A DNA stretch of 64,000 nucleotides from Actinomycetota bacterium (GCA_018268595.1 JAFDWH010000009.1:186001-250000), one strand, 5' to 3'. Positions 1 through 9,437 are shown, counted from the first letter of the stretch. The notes: a model not told the origin generated them from the letters alone. Program-made: numbers and translations.

Positions 1-438
1 GCCCCGGAGCCGCTCGTCGCGACCGTCAGCCGCAGCGGCGAGCTGCCGCTCGACATCCCCCTGTTCCAGGAGCCGGGGGCCGACGTGGTCGTGTTCGCGC
101 CGAGCGAGACGCCGGAGCCGGACTGTCCCGCGTGCGTGACGCTCGTGCGGCTCGACCCCGCCGAGCTGACGCTCACGAGCGCGCTGCGCCACCTGCGCGC
201 CGAGCGCCACGTGCGCTCGCTGCTGTGCGAGGGCGGCCCGACGCTGATGGGCGCGCTGCTGCACGAGGGGCTCGTCGACGAGCTGTTCCTGACGCTCGCC
301 CCGCAGCTCGCCGGCGGCGGCACCGGACCGACGATGAGCAGCGGCCCGGCGCTCGCCGCGCCGGCCGGCCTCGAGCTCGTGTGGGCGCTCGAGCGGGGCG
401 GCTCGCTGTACCTCCGCTACGCCGTCAGACGCGGCTGA
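1..438 (+). CDS. RibD C-terminal / dihydrofolate reductase-like protein, 5' truncated
   Basis: The reading frame is open from the first base of the window, so the start codon lies upstream and only the last 145 residues are present. The segment CEGGPTLMGALL followed by DELFLTLAP is the typical end of the RibD C-terminal (pyrimidine reductase/DHFR-like) fold, where the GGP loop contacts NADPH. Stand-alone members reduce flavin or pterin precursors, but many have no assigned substrate. It ends 46 bases before rpiB on the same strand, so it may be cotranscribed with the pentose phosphate genes. The family call is firm; the substrate is unknown. Confidence 0.75.
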   Translation, partial: APEPLVATVSRSGELPLDIPLFQEPGADVVVFAPSETPEPDCPACVTLVRLDPAELTLTSALRHLRAERHVRSLLCEGGPTLMGALLHEGLVDELFLTLAPQLAGGGTGPTMSSGPALAAPAGLELVWALERGGSLYLRYAVRRG

Positions 439-484
439 GCAGCGGTTTCTGCCGCGTACGACGGGGCATGTAGCCTGGGTGCGG

Positions 485-967
485 ATGAGGATCGCCTGCG
501 GTTTCGACCATGCCGGCGCACCGCTGCGCGACGTCGTCGTCGCGGCGTTGGAGCAGGACGGCCACGAGGTGCTCGACGCGGGCACCTACGACGACTACCC
601 GTTCGCCGCCGCCGCCGTCGCACGCGCGCTGCACGACGACGAGGGCGCCGAGCGCGCCGTGCTCGTGTGCGGCTCGGGCGCAGGCGTCGCCGTCGCCGCC
701 TCCAAGCTCCCCGGCCTGCGCGCGGCGGCGATCCACGACGGCTACACGGCGCATCAGAGCGTCGAGCACGACGACCTCAACGTCGCCTGCCTCGGCGCGC
801 GCGTGATCGGCCCGGCGCTCGCGCGCGAGCTCGTGCAGGCGTTCGCCGCCGCCCGCTTCAGCGGCGAGGAGCGTCACGTCCGCCGCCTCGGCCAGGTCGC
901 CGCGCTCGAGCGCGACGGCCTGCGCGCCCTCGACCCAGACCCCGCGACAGGAGATCCCCAGCCATGA
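485..967 (+). CDS. rpiB: Ribose 5-phosphate isomerase B
   Basis: Interconverts ribose 5-phosphate and ribulose 5-phosphate in the cytoplasmic pentose phosphate pathway. The N-terminus MRIACGFDHAGAPLRD matches the RpiB/LacAB family, including its conserved GxDHAG sugar-phosphate loop. VLVCGSGAGVAVAASK carries the active-site Cys of the RpiB type, and HDDLNVACLGARVIG is also typical. The length of 160 residues is normal. ATG at 485 is chosen; an in-frame GTG at 479 is possible. A TAGCCT box ends 8 bases before the ATG. The stop overlaps the next start by 4 bases (ATGA), so it is translationally coupled to tal-pgi. Confidence 0.93.
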   Translation: MRIACGFDHAGAPLRDVVVAALEQDGHEVLDAGTYDDYPFAAAAVARALHDDEGAERAVLVCGSGAGVAVAASKLPGLRAAAIHDGYTAHQSVEHDDLNVACLGARVIGPALARELVQAFAAARFSGEERHVRRLGQVAALERDGLRALDPDPATGDPQP

Positions 968-3717
968 GCACCGTCCCCGCGACGACGCCGATCGGACGAC
1001 TCGCCGAGCTCGGCACGAGCGCCTGGCTCGACTCGATCCGCCGCTCGATGCTCACCGGCGGCGACCTCAGACGGCTGGTCGAGGAGGACGGCGTCGTCGG
1101 CGTCACGTCGAACCCGTCGATCTTCGAGCAGGCGATCCTCGGCAGCCCCGACTACGACGCCCGGCTGGCGGAGCTGACGCATGACGGCGACGGCGTCGAG
1201 GAGATCTACTGGACGCTCGCGATCGAGGACGTGCAGGGCGCCGCCGACGTGCTGCGCCCGGTGTGGGACCGCACCGACGGCCTCGACGGCTACGTCTCGC
1301 TGGAGGTCTCCCCCTACGTCGCGAGCGACACGGAGGCCACGCTCGCGATGGTGCGCGACCTGTGGCGCCGCTGCGACCGCCCCAACGTGATGATCAAGAT
1401 CCCGGGCACGCCGGAGGGCGTCCCGGCGATCCGCCGGGCGATCGCCGACGGGATCAACGTCAACGTCACGCTGCTGTTCTCGCTCGACGCGTGGGCGGCG
1501 ATCGCGGAGGCGTGGCTCGCCGGCCTGGAGGATCGCGCCGCCGCCGGCGAGCCGGTCGACGGGATCGCGTCGGTCGCCTCGTTCTTCGTCTCGCGCGTCG
1601 ACACCGCGACCGACAAGCGGCTGAAGGCGCTCGGGCGCGAGGACCTGCTGGGCAGAGCCGCCGTCGCCAACGCGCAGCTCGCCTACGAGCGCTGGCGCGA
1701 GCTCGTCGGCGGCGAGCGCTTCGCCGCCATGCGCGCGCTCGGCGCGAGGCCGCAGCGGCTGCTGTGGGCCTCCACCGGCACGAAGGACCCGTCGTACTCC
1801 GACGTCAAGTACGTCGCCGAGCTGGCCGGCCCGGAGACGGTCAACACGATGCCGCTCGCGACGCTGCTCGCCTACCAGGACCACGGCGAGGTCGCGGAGC
1901 CGCTGCTGCCCGACGCGGCGTCCGCCGCGCACGCGGCGATCGAGGCGGTCGAGGCGGCCGGCGTCTCGCTGCAGGAGGTCACCGACGAATTGCTCGAGGC
2001 CGGCATCGTCCAGTTCGCCGAGGCGATGGACCGCCTGCTGGCGGGCGTGGAGCGCCGCCGCGCCGCCGTGATCGCCGGCGAGCCGGCGAGCGTCGAGGCG
2101 CGCCTGACCGACGCGCAGGCGCAGGCGATCGGCGCGCGCGCCGCGTGGGCGCACGAGCAGCACGTGCTGCGGCGCGTGTGGGCGAAGGACGACGCGCTGT
2201 GGCCGGCCGGCGACGACAAGCCGTCGCAGCGGCTCGGCTGGCTGGGCGTCGCGGACCAGTCGCTGGAGCAACTCGGCGACGTGCTGGAGCTCGCGCGCGA
2301 GCTGCACGCGGAGGGCTTCACGGACTGCGCGCTGCTGGGCATGGGCGGCTCCTCGCTCGCCCCCGAGGTGCTGTCGCGGACGTTCGGCGCCTCGGGGCTG
2401 CGACTGCACGTGCTGGACTCGACGCACCCCGACGCGGTCGCCGCGCTGGAGGCCGCGCTGCCGCTCGACAGAACCCTGTTCCTCGTCTCCTCGAAGTCGG
2501 GCGGGACGCTCGAGCCGCGCGCGATGCACGCGCACTTCCACGCGCGCGTGCCGGACGGCCGCCACTGGGCCGCGATCACCGACCCCGGCACGTCGCTCGA
2601 GCAGCTCGCGCGCGAGCAGGGCTTCCGCCGCGTCGTCCACGGCGCGCCCGACATCGGCGGGCGCTACTCGGTGCTGTCCGCGTTCGGCGTCGTGCCGGCG
2701 GCGCTGATCGGCGCGGACGTGCGCGGGCTGCTGGCGCGCGCCGAGGTCGCGGCGCGCGCGGCCGACCCGTCGCTGCCGCCCGGGCACGCCCCGGCGCTGT
2801 GGCTCGGCGTCGCGCTCGGCGAGCTGGCGAACGGCGGCCGCGACAAGCTGACGCTGGTGGTCGACGAGCCGCTGGAGTCGTTCGGGCTGTGGCTGGAGCA
2901 GCTCGTCGCCGAGTCGACCGGCAAGCGCGGCAAGGGGATCGTCCCGGTCGCCGGCGAGCCGCTTGGCGCGCCGGAGGAGTACGGCGAGGACCGCGTGTTC
3001 GTGCACCTGCAGCGCACGAGCGGCGAGGGCGACGCCGACGTCGCCGCGAAGCTCGACGCGCTCGTAGGGGCCGGCCACCCGGTGATCGCGTTCCCGTTCG
3101 ACGAGCCGCTCGACCTCGGCGCGCAGTTCTTCCACTGGGAGCTGGCGGTCGCGGTCGCCGGCGCGGTGATCGGCGTCAACCCGTTCGACCAGCCGGACGT
3201 GCAGTCGGCCAAGGACGCGACCGTCGCGACGATCGAGGCGTACGTGCGCGACGGCTCGCTCCCCGAGGAGCCGGCGGTCTCCGGGGCGCAGGCGGCGGAG
3301 GCGCTGCGCGAGCTGCTCGATGCGCACGCGCAGGCCGGCGCCTACGTCGCGACAATGGCCTACCTGGCGCCCGACCCCGCCGTGGACGACGCGCTGACCG
3401 CGCTGCGCACGGCGATCCGCCGGCGCACGCAGGCGGCGACGACCGTCGGCTACGGACCGCGCTTCCTGCACTCGACCGGCCAGCTGCACAAGGGCGGCCC
3501 CCCGACCGGCGTGTTCGTGCAGCTCGTCGACCGCAGCGACACGCAGGTCGACGTCCCCGGTGAGCGCTACGACTTCGCGACGCTCGTGCGCGCGCAGGCG
3601 ATCGGCGACGGGCAGGCGCTGCGCGCACGCGGGCTGCCGTTCCTGCGCGTCGAGCTGGACGGCGGGACGGACGGGATCGCGTCCGCGATCGAGGTGCTCG
3701 CCGCGGCGATCACGTGA
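964..3717 (+). CDS. tal-pgi: Bifunctional transaldolase / glucose-6-phosphate isomerase
   Basis: A single 917-residue protein joins two cytoplasmic enzymes. Residues 1 to about 370 are transaldolase, with VTSNPSIFE near residue 48 and the Schiff-base lysine in NVMIKIPGT near residue 146. Residues from about 420 to the end are phosphoglucose isomerase, with LGMGGSSLAPEVL and the SKSGGT sugar-phosphate loop near residue 510. Fusion would link fructose 6-phosphate made by transaldolase to its conversion to glucose 6-phosphate, the substrate of the next gene product, Zwf. The start overlaps the rpiB stop and the stop overlaps the zwf GTG start. Such fusions are known in some actinobacteria and other bacteria. 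Confidence 0.93.
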   Translation: MSTVPATTPIGRLAELGTSAWLDSIRRSMLTGGDLRRLVEEDGVVGVTSNPSIFEQAILGSPDYDARLAELTHDGDGVEEIYWTLAIEDVQGAADVLRPVWDRTDGLDGYVSLEVSPYVASDTEATLAMVRDLWRRCDRPNVMIKIPGTPEGVPAIRRAIADGINVNVTLLFSLDAWAAIAEAWLAGLEDRAAAGEPVDGIASVASFFVSRVDTATDKRLKALGREDLLGRAAVANAQLAYERWRELVGGERFAAMRALGARPQRLLWASTGTKDPSYSDVKYVAELAGPETVNTMPLATLLAYQDHGEVAEPLLPDAASAAHAAIEAVEAAGVSLQEVTDELLEAGIVQFAEAMDRLLAGVERRRAAVIAGEPASVEARLTDAQAQAIGARAAWAHEQHVLRRVWAKDDALWPAGDDKPSQRLGWLGVADQSLEQLGDVLELARELHAEGFTDCALLGMGGSSLAPEVLSRTFGASGLRLHVLDSTHPDAVAALEAALPLDRTLFLVSSKSGGTLEPRAMHAHFHARVPDGRHWAAITDPGTSLEQLAREQGFRRVVHGAPDIGGRYSVLSAFGVVPAALIGADVRGLLARAEVAARAADPSLPPGHAPALWLGVALGELANGGRDKLTLVVDEPLESFGLWLEQLVAESTGKRGKGIVPVAGEPLGAPEEYGEDRVFVHLQRTSGEGDADVAAKLDALVGAGHPVIAFPFDEPLDLGAQFFHWELAVAVAGAVIGVNPFDQPDVQSAKDATVATIEAYVRDGSLPEEPAVSGAQAAEALRELLDAHAQAGAYVATMAYLAPDPAVDDALTALRTAIRRRTQAATTVGYGPRFLHSTGQLHKGGPPTGVFVQLVDRSDTQVDVPGERYDFATLVRAQAIGDGQALRARGLPFLRVELDGGTDGIASAIEVLAAAIT

Positions 3718-5264
3718 GCACCGCGCAGGCACCCGTCGCCGTTCCCGCGAACCCGTTCGCGCAGGACGTCGACGAGCGCCTGCCGCCGCCGTCAACGCTC
3801 GTGCTGTTCGGCGCGACCGGCGACCTCGCCGCGCGCAAGCTGCTGCCGGCGGTCTACGACCTGCTCGCCGACGGCCGCCTGCCGGAGCGCTTCCGCCTGC
3901 TCGCGGTGGTGCGCGGCACGTACGACGACGCGTCGTTCCGGACGCACGCGCGCGAGGCGATCGACGCGCACGCGCGGCGCGACCTCGACGAGCGGCTGTG
4001 GAGCGCGCTCGAGCCGCGCATCGACGTGGTCTCCGGCGACTACGGCTCGCCGGAGCTGTTCGAGGCGCTCGCCGCGCGCCTCGACGCGGGCGACCGCGAG
4101 GACGGCGCGCCCTCGCAACGCCTCTTCTACCTCGCGATCTCGCCCGCGTTCTTCGCCGACACCGCGCGCGGCCTGTGCGCGGCCGGGCTCGGCCGCGGCG
4201 CCGACCCGCCGACGCGGCTGCTGATCGAGAAGCCGTTCGGGCACGACCTCGCCAGCGCCCGCGAGCTGAACGCGGCGATCGAGGCGGCCTTCGACGAGCA
4301 GCAGGTCTTCCGCATCGACCACTACCTCGGCAAGGAGACCGTCCAGAACCTGCTGGTGCTGCGCTTCGGCAACGGCATCTTCGAGCCGCTGTGGAACCGC
4401 ACGGCGATCGACCACGTGCAGATCACCGTGGCGGAGGACCTCGGCATCGGCCGCCGCGCCGGCTACTACGACCGCGCCGGCGCGCTGCGCGACGTGATCC
4501 AGAACCACGCGCTGCAGCTGCTGAGCCTCGTGGCGATGGAGCCGCCGGCGAGCTTCGACGCGCAGCTCGTGCGCGACGAGAAGGCGAAGGCGCTGCGCGC
4601 CGTGCGCGCGCTCGACCCGGCGCGCGACGCGGTCCGCGGCCAGTACACGGCGGGCTGGCTCGCCGGCGAGCAGGTGCCGGGCTACCGCGAGGAGGAGGAC
4701 GTGCCGGCCGACTCGCGCACCGAGACGTACGCCGCGCTGCGCGTCGAGGTCGACAACTGGCGCTGGGCCGGCGTGCCGTTCTACCTGCGCAGCGGCAAGC
4801 GCCTACCGCTGCGCACGACCGAGATCGCGATCGCCTTCAAGCCGGTGCCGCACCAGCCGTTCCGCGACCTCGACGCGCCGCCGCCGCCGAACGAGCTGGT
4901 GATCTCGGTGCAGCCGAACGAGGGCGCGACGCTCCAGGTCGCGGCGAAGATGCCCGGCACGGCGCTGCGCATGCGGCCGGTGCAGATGGACTTCCAGTAC
5001 GGCACGTCGTTCCTGCGCGAGTCGCCGGAGGCGTACGAGCGGCTGCTGCACGACGCGCTGCTCGGCGACGCGACGCTGTTCACGCGCGCGGACGAGGTCG
5101 AGGCGGCGTGGGAGATCGTCGACCCGGTGCTGAGCGCGTGGGCGGCGGCACCTCCGGCAGAGCCGGTGGTGGGTCAGCCGGAGCCGTATCCGGCCGGCAC
5201 GTCCGGCCCGGCGTCGGCCGACGCGCTGCTGGCGCGCGACGGGCGCGCATGGAGGCCGCTGTGA
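3714..5264 (+). CDS. zwf: Glucose-6-phosphate 1-dehydrogenase
   Basis: Oxidises glucose 6-phosphate to 6-phosphogluconolactone with NAD(P)+, the entry step of the oxidative pentose phosphate pathway. GATGDLAARKLLPA near residue 32 is the nucleotide-binding fingerprint, and RIDHYLGKE near residue 200 is the active-site signature with catalytic His and substrate-binding Lys. Its 516 residues are normal for the family. The GTG start overlaps the tal-pgi stop by 4 bases. It is followed directly by opcA, the actinobacterial and cyanobacterial assembly factor for this enzyme, which supports the call. Confidence 0.96.
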   Translation: MSTAQAPVAVPANPFAQDVDERLPPPSTLVLFGATGDLAARKLLPAVYDLLADGRLPERFRLLAVVRGTYDDASFRTHAREAIDAHARRDLDERLWSALEPRIDVVSGDYGSPELFEALAARLDAGDREDGAPSQRLFYLAISPAFFADTARGLCAAGLGRGADPPTRLLIEKPFGHDLASARELNAAIEAAFDEQQVFRIDHYLGKETVQNLLVLRFGNGIFEPLWNRTAIDHVQITVAEDLGIGRRAGYYDRAGALRDVIQNHALQLLSLVAMEPPASFDAQLVRDEKAKALRAVRALDPARDAVRGQYTAGWLAGEQVPGYREEEDVPADSRTETYAALRVEVDNWRWAGVPFYLRSGKRLPLRTTEIAIAFKPVPHQPFRDLDAPPPPNELVISVQPNEGATLQVAAKMPGTALRMRPVQMDFQYGTSFLRESPEAYERLLHDALLGDATLFTRADEVEAAWEIVDPVLSAWAAAPPAEPVVGQPEPYPAGTSGPASADALLARDGRAWRPL

Positions 5265-6292
5265 GCGCGCTCGCCGGCGTCGACGGCCGCGAGCGCAGCG
5301 AGTGGCGCGGCGAGGACGTCTCCGCGGCGGAGGTCGCCGAGCGGCTGCTGGCGCTCAACCGCGAGCATGCGCGCCACGAGCACGGCCACGCCGCCACGCG
5401 CACGCTGAACCTGCTCGTCGCGCCGGGCGACGACGTCGCCCGCGAGCGGCTCGCGGCGCAGCTCGCGGGGCTCGCCGACCGCCACCCGTCGCGCACGATC
5501 GTCGTGCGCGAGCACGCCGCGCCGCGACTCGACGCGCACGTCGCGATCGACTGCACGATCGGCTCGCGCGCGGGCGGCGCCGGCCACTGCCACGACATGG
5601 CGCTGCTCGTCGCCGACGCCGAGCGGCTGCGGCACGCCGACTCGCTCGTGCGGCCGCTGCGCGTCGCCGGCCTGCCGACCGTGCTGTGGCTGCCGGGCCT
5701 GCGCGCGAGCGACGCGCAGGCTCCCCTCGCCGCGCTCGCGCAGGCGTTCGTGCTCGACTCGGGCGTCGCGAGCGGCGCCGCGCTGCCGGCCGCGTTCGCG
5801 CGCGCCGCCGCGCTCGAGCTGGAGCGCGTGCGCGACGTCGCGTGGCTGCGGCTCGCGCGCTGGCGCCGGCACGTCGCGGCGCGCTTCGACGAGCCTGATG
5901 CGCGGCGACTGCTCGAACGCGTCGAGCGCGTCGAGCTGCGCGCGTGCGCGTCCCATCAGGCGAGCGCACTGCTGCTGGCCGGCTGGATCGCCGCGCGCGC
6001 CGGCTGGACGATCGAGCGGCTGACGCCGGCCGGGAACGGCTGGGAGGGCTGCGCCCGCCGGCCTGACGGCGGCGCGGTCGCGCTCGTGCTGGGGGCGCCC
6101 GAGCAGCCGGAGCGCACCGGCATCCACGCGCTGGCGCTGCACGCGGGCGAGCAGGCGGTCGCGCTGCGCGCGCCGGTCGCCGCGCCGGACGCGGCGCGTG
6201 CGTTCGCGGCGGCGCTCGGCATGTTCGACACGGCGACGCCCGGCTACGCGCCCGCGTTGGCCGCGCTGCTCGCCGGGATGGGCGGCGCATGA
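5249..6292 (+). CDS. opcA: Glucose-6-phosphate dehydrogenase assembly protein OpcA
   Basis: OpcA proteins promote oligomerisation and activity of glucose-6-phosphate dehydrogenase and lack catalytic residues of their own. The segments AATRTLNLLV, the histidine-containing HCHDMALLV, and RPLRVAGLPTVLWLPG are typical of the family. ATG at 5249 gives 347 residues. GTG at 5261 would give the same 4-base overlap with the zwf stop that recurs throughout this operon and may be the real start. The stop overlaps the pgl ATG. Membership in the operon makes the role secure. Confidence 0.9.
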   Translation: MEAAVSALAGVDGRERSEWRGEDVSAAEVAERLLALNREHARHEHGHAATRTLNLLVAPGDDVARERLAAQLAGLADRHPSRTIVVREHAAPRLDAHVAIDCTIGSRAGGAGHCHDMALLVADAERLRHADSLVRPLRVAGLPTVLWLPGLRASDAQAPLAALAQAFVLDSGVASGAALPAAFARAAALELERVRDVAWLRLARWRRHVAARFDEPDARRLLERVERVELRACASHQASALLLAGWIAARAGWTIERLTPAGNGWEGCARRPDGGAVALVLGAPEQPERTGIHALALHAGEQAVALRAPVAAPDAARAFAAALGMFDTATPGYAPALAALLAGMGGA

Positions 6293-7029
6293 TCGAGCTG
6301 ACGGTCGTGGAGGACGCCGAGGCGGCCGCGCGCACGTGCGCGCGGCGGATCGCCGCCGCGATCGAGACGGCGCGCGTCGAGCGCGGCGTCGCGCACGTCG
6401 CGCTGTGCGGCGGCGAGACGCCCGGGCGCATGTACGAGCTGCTGCCCGACCACGTCGACGACTGGCGCGACGTGCACCTGTGGTTCGGCGACGAGCGCTG
6501 CGTGCCGCTCGACGACCCCGACAGCAACCACCGCCTCGTCACGCACACGCTGCTGGCGCAGCTCCACGCGGGCACCGTGCCGCCGGTCGTCCACCCCGTC
6601 GCCGGCGCCGGCGACGGCGACCCGCCGGCGGCCGCCGCCGCGTACGAGGCCGCCCTGCGCGCGCACGTCCCGGCGGGAGCGGCGGCGGCCGCTCAGCTGC
6701 CCGTGCTCGACGTCGCGCTGCAGGGGATCGGGCCCGACGGCCACACCGCGTCGCTGTTCCCCGACGACCCGGCGCTCGCGGAGCGCGAGCGGCTGGTCGT
6801 CGCCGTGCTGCATGCGAGAAAGCCGCCGCCCGAGCGCGTCACGATGACGCTGCCGCTGCTGCGCGCCGCGCGCTCGCTCGTCCTGCTGGTGGCGGGCGCG
6901 GGCAAGGCGGACGCGGTCGCCGCCACGCTCGCCGGGCCCAGCCCGCACGTGCCGGCGAGCCTGCTCGGCGAGGGCGCGCGCGTCGAGCTGATCGCCGACC
7001 GCGCCGCGGCGGCGGCCGTGGCGCGTTGA
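6289..7029 (+). CDS. pgl: 6-phosphogluconolactonase
   Basis: Hydrolyses 6-phosphogluconolactone, the product of Zwf, to 6-phosphogluconate. This is a DevB/SOL-type enzyme of 246 residues. VALCGGETPGRMYELL is the N-terminal phosphate loop, WFGDERCVP and DSNH are family blocks, and GIGPDGHTASLFP carries the catalytic histidine region. The ATG overlaps the opcA stop. It is the last gene of the rpiB-tal/pgi-zwf-opcA-pgl operon. A small GC-rich hairpin lies just downstream. A 6-phosphogluconate dehydrogenase gene is not in this window. Confidence 0.94.
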   Translation: MIELTVVEDAEAAARTCARRIAAAIETARVERGVAHVALCGGETPGRMYELLPDHVDDWRDVHLWFGDERCVPLDDPDSNHRLVTHTLLAQLHAGTVPPVVHPVAGAGDGDPPAAAAAYEAALRAHVPAGAAAAAQLPVLDVALQGIGPDGHTASLFPDDPALAERERLVVAVLHARKPPPERVTMTLPLLRAARSLVLLVAGAGKADAVAATLAGPSPHVPASLLGEGARVELIADRAAAAAVAR

Positions 7030-7045
7030 CGCCTGTCCCCGTGGG

Positions 7046-7061
7046 CGGGCGAACGCGCCCG
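7046..7061 (+). terminator. Candidate hairpin terminator after pgl
   Basis: CGGGCG and CGCCCG form a perfect 6-bp stem with an AACG loop, followed by ATTCCTT. It lies 16 bases past the pgl stop and before egtB. The T-tract is weak, so termination is an inference. Confidence 0.35.
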
Positions 7062-7133
7062 ATTCCTTACGATTCGGAGAAGCTCAACCCCCAGGTGGTT
7101 TGAGATCGACCGCTACCTGACAGACTGACGGGG

Positions 7134-8429
7134 ATGCCGAGCGAGACGGCAGCGCCGCCGGGCGCGACAGGGGACGTGCTCGAGGCCCTGCAGGACACGC
7201 GCGATCGCACGCTCGCGCTCGTCGCCCACTTGGACGACGACGCGCTCGAACGCGTCCACTCGCCGCTGATGAGCCCGCTCGTGTGGGACCTCGGCCACAT
7301 CGCAGCGTTCGAGGACCTGTGGCTCGCTCGCCGCGGCGCCGGCCTGGAGCTGCTGCGCGCCGACCTCGCCGAGGTCTACGACGCGTTCGAGACGCCGCGC
7401 GCGCAGCGCGGCGAGCTGCCCTACCTGCGGCGCGACGAGGCGATCGCCTACCTGGCGGACGTGCGCGAGCGCGCGCTGCAGGCGGGGACGCGCGACCCGC
7501 TGCTGTTGGAGCTGGTGCTGCGCCACGAGCAGCAGCACACCGAGACGATGCTGCAGACGATGGAGCTGGCGCGCCTGCCCGCCCCGCATGCGCCGCTCGA
7601 CGCGCCCGCGACAGCGGACCCCGCGCTCGCCGGCCTGAGCGGCCTCGAGCTGGTCGAGGTCCCGGCCGGCCCCTGCACGCTCGGCGCCGGCGCCGACGGC
7701 TTCGCCTACGACAACGAGCGCCCCCGCCACGCGCGCGAGCTGCCCGCCTTCCGGATCGGCCGCGCGCCGGTCACGAACGAGGCGTTCATGGCGTTCGTCG
7801 CTGGCGGCGGCTACGAGCGACCCGAATGGTGGTCGCGCGAGGCGTGGGCGTGGAAGGAGCAGTACGACATCGAGCGCCCCGCCGGGTGGACGACCGACGG
7901 GCGCGAGTGGCGGATGGACCGCTGCGTGCCGCTCGACCCGCGCAAGCCGGTCGTCCACGTCTCCTGGTTCGAGGCCGACGCCTTCGCCCGCGCGCACGGC
8001 GCGCGGCTGCCGACGGAGGCGGAGTGGGAGAAGGCGGCGACCTGGGACCAGGGGACGCAGGCGGCCCGCCCGCAGCCGTGGGGCGCCGAGCCGGCGAGCG
8101 ACGCGATCGCCTCGCACGCGAACGTCGACCAGCGCGCGTTCGGGACCGTGCCGGTCGGCAGCCATCCCGGCGGCGCCTCCCCGGCCGGCTGCCTCGGCAT
8201 GATCGGCGACGTGTGGGAGTGGACCGCGAGCCGCTTCGACGGCTACCCCGGCTTCGCCGCACACCCCTACCGCGAGTACTCCGAGGTCTTCTTCGGCGGC
8301 GACTACCGCGTGCTGCGCGGCGGCTCGTGGGCGACGCGCGCGCGCGTCGCGACGCCGACGTTCCGCAACTGGGACCACCCGCAGCGCCGGCAGATCTTCG
8401 CCGGGCTGCGCATAGCGAAGGATGCGTGA
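7134..8429 (+). CDS. egtB: Ergothioneine biosynthesis sulfoxide synthase EgtB
   Basis: EgtB is a non-haem iron enzyme that joins trimethylhistidine (hercynine) to a thiol donor with oxygen, the central step of ergothioneine synthesis. Residues 1 to about 170 are a DinB-like helical bundle with the iron-binding RHEQQHTETM motif. The rest is a formylglycine-generating-enzyme fold, with LPTEAEWEKAA, GDVWEWTAS and VLRGGSWATR. The length of 431 residues is typical. It is followed after 3 bases by egtD, so the two form an operon. No egtA, egtC or egtE homologue is adjacent, so the identity of the thiol donor cannot be told from this locus. Confidence 0.95.
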   Translation: MPSETAAPPGATGDVLEALQDTRDRTLALVAHLDDDALERVHSPLMSPLVWDLGHIAAFEDLWLARRGAGLELLRADLAEVYDAFETPRAQRGELPYLRRDEAIAYLADVRERALQAGTRDPLLLELVLRHEQQHTETMLQTMELARLPAPHAPLDAPATADPALAGLSGLELVEVPAGPCTLGAGADGFAYDNERPRHARELPAFRIGRAPVTNEAFMAFVAGGGYERPEWWSREAWAWKEQYDIERPAGWTTDGREWRMDRCVPLDPRKPVVHVSWFEADAFARAHGARLPTEAEWEKAATWDQGTQAARPQPWGAEPASDAIASHANVDQRAFGTVPVGSHPGGASPAGCLGMIGDVWEWTASRFDGYPGFAAHPYREYSEVFFGGDYRVLRGGSWATRARVATPTFRNWDHPQRRQIFAGLRIAKDA

Positions 8430-8432
8430 CCC

Positions 8433-9437
8433 ATGGCGATCTCCCCCACCTGCCAGCCCGACATCACGATCGACGACCACCTCGACGTCGCGCACGAGCG
8501 CGGGCTCGCCGAGGACGTCCTCGACGGTCTCACCCGCCCATTCAAGGAGCTGCCGCCGAAGCACTTCTACGACGAGCGCGGCTGCGAGCTGTTCGACCGC
8601 ATCACCGAGCTGCCGGAGTACTACCCGACGCGCGCCGAGCGGGCGATCCTCGAGGCGGACGCGGAGGCGATCGTCGCCGCCACCGGCGCCGCCGAGCTGG
8701 TCGAGCTGGGGTCCGGCACCGCCGCGAAGACGCGCGTGCTGCTCGACGCGATGGCCGCCGCCGAGACGCTGCGCCGCTTCGTCCCGTTCGACGTCGCCGA
8801 GTCGGTCGTGCGCGCGAGCGCCGAGGCGCTCGTCGAGGAGTATCCGGGCCTGCGCGTGCACGGCGTGATCGGCGACTTCGAGCGCCACCTCGACCGCATC
8901 CCGCCGCCGGTGCCCGGCGAGCCGCGCGTCGTCGCGCTGCTCGGCGGCACGATCGGCAACTTCCCGCCGGGCAGCCGTCGCCGCCTGCTGCGCGAGATCG
9001 CCGCCCTGCTCGGGCCGGAGGACCGCCTGCTGCTCGGCACCGACCTCGTCAAGGACAGCGGGACGCTCGAGGCCGCCTACGACGACGCGGCCGGCGTGAC
9101 GGCGGAGTTCAACCGCAACGTGCTGCGCGTGCTGAACCGCGAGCTCGACGCCGACTTCCCGCTCGAGGACTTCGAGCACGTCGCCTTCTTCGACCGCCGC
9201 AACGAATGGATCGAGATGCGGCTGCGCGCCCGCCGCGCGTGCACCGTGCGGATCGCGACGCTCGCGCTGGACGTCGAGCTGGCGGCCGGCGAGGAGATCC
9301 GCACCGAGATCAGCGCGAAGTTCACGCGGCGGCGCGTTGCCGAGGACTGCGCGGCGGCGGGGCTGCGACTCGACGGCTGGCACACCGACGCCGAGCGGCG
9401 CTTCGCGCTCTCGCTGGCGGCGCCGGTCGCCGTCTGA
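8433..9437 (+). CDS. egtD: L-histidine N-alpha-methyltransferase EgtD
   Basis: Uses three S-adenosylmethionine molecules to convert histidine to hercynine, the substrate of EgtB. LVELGSGTAAKTRVLLDAM near residue 90 is the SAM-binding loop, and GGTIGNFPPG and GTDLVKDSGTLEAAYDD are family blocks. FNRNVLRVLNRELDADF and the late EIRTEISAKF also match EgtD. The length of 334 residues fits. It starts 3 bases after the egtB stop. The order egtB-egtD with no further ergothioneine genes is a reduced arrangement seen outside the mycobacterial five-gene cluster. Confidence 0.95.
   Translation: MAISPTCQPDITIDDHLDVAHERGLAEDVLDGLTRPFKELPPKHFYDERGCELFDRITELPEYYPTRAERAILEADAEAIVAATGAAELVELGSGTAAKTRVLLDAMAAAETLRRFVPFDVAESVVRASAEALVEEYPGLRVHGVIGDFERHLDRIPPPVPGEPRVVALLGGTIGNFPPGSRRRLLREIAALLGPEDRLLLGTDLVKDSGTLEAAYDDAAGVTAEFNRNVLRVLNRELDADFPLEDFEHVAFFDRRNEWIEMRLRARRACTVRIATLALDVELAAGEEIRTEISAKFTRRRVAEDCAAAGLRLDGWHTDAERRFALSLAAPVAV

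Noticed and set aside
874-3795. A 973-codon open frame antisense to tal-pgi, and similar long antisense frames at 21384-25943 (+), 33797-36097 (-) and 14871-17009 (+)
   Set aside because: They lie opposite clear enzyme genes, are composed mostly of Arg, Ala, Asp and Val, and match no family. Rare stop codons in 75% GC DNA explain them.
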